Source: Microbacterium oleivorans
Lineage (GTDB): Bacteria; Actinomycetota; Actinomycetes; Actinomycetales; Microbacteriaceae
DNA length: 64,000 nucleotides
Assembly (NCBI RefSeq): GCF_001691565.1
Contig: NZ_MAYO01000003.1
Coordinates: 2,221,851-2,285,850, forward strand
Direction: 5' to 3'
Of this stretch, positions 60,980-64,000 are shown in pieces (the stretch's first letter is position 1; every line of letters begins with the position of its first letter). The position numbers and the translations under genes are program-made. Below the pieces are notes generated by a model. The model saw nothing but the letters and a program-made list of their open reading frames with translations, was not told the DNA's origin and made no database searches.

Positions 60980-61498
60980 TCAATGCACGGCGCTGGCGGG
61001 TCGGAGTGTCGCGCCCATCTGCACGCGCCGCCCGTAGCGGTCGAGTCCGAGGCGTGCCTCGACCTCGACGAGGGAGCGGTGGAACGCGGTCGAGGGCTCC
61101 TCCTCGGCGAAGCCCACCGTCGCGTAGAACGGTGCGTTCCACGGCACGTCCGCAAACGTCCGGAGCGTGATCCGCGAATGCCCGCGTTCACCGGCGTGAC
61201 GCTTCGCGGCCTCCGTCAGGGCCCGGCCCAGGCCCCGCCGCGCGAACGCCGGACTGACGGAGAGCTGCTCCAGGTGGCACGCGTCGTCGATCTCCAGAAC
61301 GTGCACGAAGCCCACGACGTCCTCGTCGACCTCCGCGACGAGAACGAACCCCAGGTCCGTGATGCGCTCCGCACTCGGGGGCGCCTGCGACCATGCATCG
61401 GGTTCGAGCCGGTCGATCAGGAGACGGTCCGCGTCGTTCTCGATCCGTTCGATCGAGGTCGCGTCCGCCGTGGTTGCGAACCTGATGCGTGGCGACAC
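60980..61498 (-). CDS. GNAT-family N-acetyltransferase
   Basis: A 172-residue acetyltransferase: LEQLSVSPAFARRGLGRALTEAAKRHAGERGHSRITLRTFADVPWNAPFYATVGFAEE contains the RRGLGRAL acetyl-CoA loop. Start GTG 61498, six bases after TACGTT (leaderless); an ATG at 61534 would lie within that promoter. Substrate unknown. Confidence 0.9.
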   Translation of the reverse strand: MSPRIRFATTADATSIERIENDADRLLIDRLEPDAWSQAPPSAERITDLGFVLVAEVDEDVVGFVHVLEIDDACHLEQLSVSPAFARRGLGRALTEAAKRHAGERGHSRITLRTFADVPWNAPFYATVGFAEEEPSTAFHRSLVEVEARLGLDRYGRRVQMGATLRPASAVH

Positions 61499-61584
61499 CT
61501 GACCAACGTACAAGTAGGCGGCATTCGGGGTCATGGTCGGAAGCCCGCGAAGCCAGCCTGTCGAGGTGATCTTCCGGCCCCGCC

Positions 61585-61673
61585 GGTGACGGATGTAATA
61601 GTGCAGGGGCGGCACGCCGGTGATGGATGCCGGGGCGCGGCGTGTCGCGCGGCATCCATTGCATCCGTGCACG
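61585..61673. repeat. Palindromic repeat copy E
   Basis: Copy of the 88-bp family: GTGACGGATGTAATAGTGCAG, GGCACGCCGG, central GGATGCCG, GCGTGTCGCGC, CATTGCATCCGTGCAC. It lies between the acetyltransferase and VanZ genes, 58 bases before the VanZ start. Confidence 0.88.
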
Positions 61674-61730
61674 GCCGCACGCTCAGCACGCCGGTCAGCC
61701 CGAGCCGGCCGCCTCGGATAGGGTCCCGGA

Positions 61731-62333
61731 GTGTCCACAAACCCTTTCGGCGAGGTCTCCGTCCTGCCTGTAGCGATCCCGCTGGGCATCGCGTTGTTCG
61801 TCCTGTTGATCGCCGTGCTGGCGCGCCGCAAGAAGCTCACGTGGGCTCGGGCCGTGACGGCCGCCGTCGCCGCCGTCTACGCCGCCGGGATCTTCGCCAA
61901 CACGATCTTCCCGATCTACCTGTCTCCCGTCGACAGCGGTCAGCCGTGGACGCCGAAGCTCGCACTCGTCCCGTTCTACGACTACGAGGTCGACGACGCG
62001 CTCATGAACATCGCGGTCTTCGTGCCGCTGGGAATCCTGATCCCGCTCCTCATGCGTCGCCCGTCGTGGGTGAAGGTCGTGCTGACCGCCGTCTCGGTCA
62101 GTCTGGGGATCGAGCTCGCGCAGCTGGCCGCGCAGGCCTTCTTCGCGGGCGGTCACATCGCCGACGTCAACGACCTGATGTGGAACACCGTGGGCGGCGT
62201 CGTCGGCTACGCCGTCTATCTGCTCGCCCTGCGGATCCCGGGTCTGTCCTCGCTCGTCCGGCTGTTCCGCTGGCATGACGACGCGGCGCCACGGACGGTG
62301 GCGAGCGCTCGTCACGCCGGAACGGTTTCCTGA
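61731..62333 (+). CDS. VanZ-family membrane protein
   Basis: A 200-residue protein with five spans and the VanZ pattern (NIAVFVPLGILIPLLM, SLGIELAQLAAQ, DVNDLMWNTVGGVVGYAVY). VanZ-like proteins are linked with lipoglycopeptide resistance in some bacteria, but most are of unknown role. Leaderless: TAGGGT at 61719-61724, six bases, GTG. Confidence 0.9.
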   Translation: MSTNPFGEVSVLPVAIPLGIALFVLLIAVLARRKKLTWARAVTAAVAAVYAAGIFANTIFPIYLSPVDSGQPWTPKLALVPFYDYEVDDALMNIAVFVPLGILIPLLMRRPSWVKVVLTAVSVSLGIELAQLAAQAFFAGGHIADVNDLMWNTVGGVVGYAVYLLALRIPGLSSLVRLFRWHDDAAPRTVASARHAGTVS

Positions 62334-62352
62334 CGGCGCCTCACACGGAGGA

Positions 62353-62380
62353 GGGCCCCACCGGCTGACCGGCGGGGCCC
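62353..62380. terminator. Bidirectional hairpin terminator
   Basis: GGGCCCCACCGG and CCGGCGGGGCCC form a 12-bp stem with one mismatch and a four-base loop, followed by TTCACCTT. Lies between convergent VanZ and CsbD genes. Confidence 0.78.
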
Positions 62381-62402
62381 TTCACCTTGTTCTCGGGCTG
62401 GC

Positions 62403-62573
62403 TTACTTGAACACGTCCTTGACGTTCTCGCCGGCCTTCTTGAGGTTCGCTTCGCGCTGGTCGGCTTCGCCCTCGCGGCGAAGGTCCTCGTCATTGCGGT
62501 GCTCACCCAGGGCTTCCTTCGCCTTTCCGGCGATGTCCTGCGCGGCGTTCTTGATCTTGTCGTCGAGACCCAT
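62403..62573 (-). CDS. CsbD-family stress protein
   Basis: A 56-residue hydrophilic protein: MGLDDKIKNAAQDIAGKAKEALGEHRND ... KAGENVKDVFK is the CsbD pattern. Such proteins accumulate in general stress. ATG 62573 with GAGGAG upstream. Confidence 0.93.
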   Translation of the reverse strand: MGLDDKIKNAAQDIAGKAKEALGEHRNDEDLRREGEADQREANLKKAGENVKDVFK

Positions 62574-62698
62574 GGCACACTCCTCAGTTCGTGGGGATCC
62601 CAGAATCCGACTCGCGCCGATTCCACTCAACCGCTTGATTTCGGCGTCGATTGGTGGGAGGCGGATCTCGCGCCGCACCCGGCACCTAGGGTGAGGAC

Positions 62699-63127
62699 AT
62701 GTTCACCGTCACCGAGTCCGTCACCATCGACCGCCCGGTGACCGAGGTGTTCGGCTTCTTCACCGAGGGCCGCGCCCGGTGGGACGAGTCGGTCATCTCC
62801 GAGGAACTGACGTCACCGCGGCCCGTCGGTGTCGGGTCGACGATGCACACGCGGATGCGGGCGGTCGGCCGCGAGGTCGAGTTCGACTGGCGCGTCACGG
62901 CCTACGACCCTGGCGTGCGGATGGCGGTCACCAGCACGAGCGGCATCATGGCGACGTCCTCGGACCTGCAGTTCGCTGACGCGAACGGCGCAACGGTCGT
63001 CGCCGTGCGCATCGACGCGGAACCGACCGGCATCATGCGTCTGGCCGAACCCATGATCGCCGACTCGATCCGCTCGTCGCTGTCGACGTCGCTGGGCAGC
63101 GCGAAGCGGATGCTTGAGAGCGCCTGA
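62699..63127 (+). CDS. SRPBCC-family (polyketide cyclase-like) protein
   Basis: A 142-residue START/Bet v1-fold protein: TVTESVTIDRPVTEVFGFFTEGRARWDESV at the start and a long C-terminal helix (MIADSIRSSLSTSLGSAKRMLES). Binds a hydrophobic ligand, unknown. Leaderless: TAGGGT at 62687-62692, six bases, ATG. Confidence 0.88.
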   Translation: MFTVTESVTIDRPVTEVFGFFTEGRARWDESVISEELTSPRPVGVGSTMHTRMRAVGREVEFDWRVTAYDPGVRMAVTSTSGIMATSSDLQFADANGATVVAVRIDAEPTGIMRLAEPMIADSIRSSLSTSLGSAKRMLESA

Positions 63128-63206
63128 CCGAACGTCATCCTTCCGGCTGACACGGATGCCTCTCCGGGCCGACGCCCAGCGCTCGACGCCTGCGTAGACA
63201 TGGAGC

Positions 63207-63638
63207 ATGAAGCGCACACTCGCCGCCCTGTCCTTTGTTCTCGTCGCCGCCGGCGTCATGACGGCCTGCTCGCCGGTCGACGGTGACGTCGAGAACCACG
63301 TTGTGAAGACCGTCAGCGAAGGGTCGACGATCCCTGTCGCCGACCTCGCCCCCGACGACGCGACGCGGTTCACGGTCGTCTGCCCCTACGAGAGCGCGGC
63401 GGACGTCGCCGTGCGCCTGGGCGTCGCGACCACGACCCTCCCGGATCTCTCGAAGCGTGACGACGCGCAGGCCCTCGTCGTCGTGACGGCGGACGGCGTC
63501 GATTCGGCCGAGTTCCCCCGCGACCGCGTCGACCTGTGCTCCACCGAGGGCGCGTGGCCGGTCTACGAGAAGACTGACACGGCGACTGCCGCCGTCGCGC
63601 AGAAGGACGACGTGTACGTCGTCACCCGCGACAGCTGA
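63207..63638 (+). CDS. Lipoprotein
   Basis: A 143-residue protein with a lipoprotein signal (LSFVLVAAGVMTAC, cysteine 21), then a small beta-rich domain with two cysteines (C58 region VVCPYES and DLCSTEG) that may pair. Function unknown. Related small lipoproteins occur in other Micrococcales, by appearance. Confidence 0.8.
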   Translation: MKRTLAALSFVLVAAGVMTACSPVDGDVENHVVKTVSEGSTIPVADLAPDDATRFTVVCPYESAADVAVRLGVATTTLPDLSKRDDAQALVVVTADGVDSAEFPRDRVDLCSTEGAWPVYEKTDTATAAVAQKDDVYVVTRDS

Positions 63639-63642
63639 CGCG

Positions 63643-64000
63643 TCACCTCACGAGCGGACGCACCGTCGTGAAGCCGCCGTCGACCGGGATCACCTGCCCG
63701 GTGATGCGCCCGGCATCCGTCGACAGCAGCCAGTCCATGACCGCGGCGACGTCGTCGGCCGTCTGCACGCCGCCGAGCGGGTACTGCTTCTCGGCACCCT
63801 CGCGCTGCATCGGAACGCTCAGCATCCCGGCCGTCATCGGGGTGTCCGTCATACCGGGAGCGACCGCGTTCACACGGATGCCGCGCGCGGCATACGTGGC
63901 GGCGGCACTGCGCACGAGCGCCTCGACGCCTCCCTTCGCGGCGGCGATCGCCTCGTGGTTGGCGACGCCGATGCGGGCGACGACGGAGCTCGCGAAGACG
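63643..64000 (-). CDS. Short-chain dehydrogenase, C-terminal part (5' end outside window)
   Basis: About 119 C-terminal residues of an SDR are visible: SSVVARIGVANHEAIAAAKGGVEALVRSAAATYAARGIRVNAVAPGMTDTPM and the C-terminal GRITGQVIPVDGGFT. The usual catalytic tyrosine position (Y-x-x-x-K) reads H-E-A-I-A-A-A-K here, i.e. the lysine is present but the tyrosine is replaced by histidine or offset. The gene is cut by the right edge of the window. Confidence 0.88.
   Translation of the reverse strand, partial: VFASSVVARIGVANHEAIAAAKGGVEALVRSAAATYAARGIRVNAVAPGMTDTPMTAGMLSVPMQREGAEKQYPLGGVQTADDVAAVMDWLLSTDAGRITGQVIPVDGGFTTVRPLVR

Noticed and set aside
1..64000. tRNA, rRNA or riboswitch genes
   Set aside because: I looked for cloverleaf-like and conserved rRNA or riboswitch motifs in the gaps and found none I could support.

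Overview
The window is a contiguous piece of a very GC-rich actinobacterial chromosome centred on the replication origin. Gene order (gyrB-dciA-recF-dnaN-oriC-dnaA on one strand, rpmH-rnpA-yidD-yidC-jag-rsmG-parA-parB on the other), LAXTG-type cell-wall sorting signals, GTG starts and many apparently leaderless genes fit the family Microbacteriaceae. A Microbacterium-like organism is my best guess from protein recognition, not from a search. I saw no rRNA, tRNA, CRISPR, transposase or prophage gene.

Layout. 1-5362: replication initiation and gyrase genes read leftwards, with oriC (DnaA boxes and an AT-richer patch) between dnaN and dnaA. 5542-10853: the rightward rpmH-to-parB block with a cluster of parS sites. 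10904-20783: two unrecognised genes, then leftward trxA/trxB and murJ/DUF6049, then a rightward methyltransferase and the CCA-adding enzyme. 20785-24813: a small HTH/membrane-protein pair and, diverging from it, a five-gene translationally coupled operon whose first two products look like type VII secretion (WXG/LXG) substrates. 24824-26954: redox and regulator genes and a lipoprotein. 27156-32963: a surface-polysaccharide cluster for a sialic-acid-like (nonulosonic) sugar, with a GT2 transferase, a polysialyltransferase-like enzyme, a NeuA-phosphatase fusion, NeuB without its usual C-terminal domain, and a DUF6716-type transferase.

32953-42172: a DUF3137 membrane protein, a VOC protein and WYL regulator, the rpsF-ssb-rpsR-rplI operon, two unusual repeat-rich wall-anchored proteins (one with six chaplin-like repeats, one with about twenty octapeptide repeats), and dnaB, preceded by a second cluster of DnaA boxes. 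42300-54944: a membrane protein plus ECF sigma factor, a DHA2 drug exporter, a prenyltransferase/desaturase-like trio, a MarR-NmrA pair, and a gluconate/idonate catabolic operon (gntP-SDR-Zn dehydrogenase-gluconokinase) with a divergent FadR-type regulator. 55083-64000: the copper operon csoR-copZ-copA, then a patchier region with repeats, a frameshifted TPR gene, an internally deleted MFS gene, acetyltransferases, cytidine deaminase, VanZ, CsbD, SRPBCC and lipoprotein genes, ending inside an SDR gene.

The most interesting non-gene signal is a family of about 88-bp imperfect palindromes, present five times and only between genes. Other points for a second look are the WXG/LXG operon, the chaplin-like and octapeptide-repeat surface proteins, the reduced nonulosonate cluster, and a recurring -10 hexamer six or seven bases before start codons that marks leaderless genes. 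All coordinates and repeat alignments were made by eye; family assignments rest on motifs I recognise and not on a database search.
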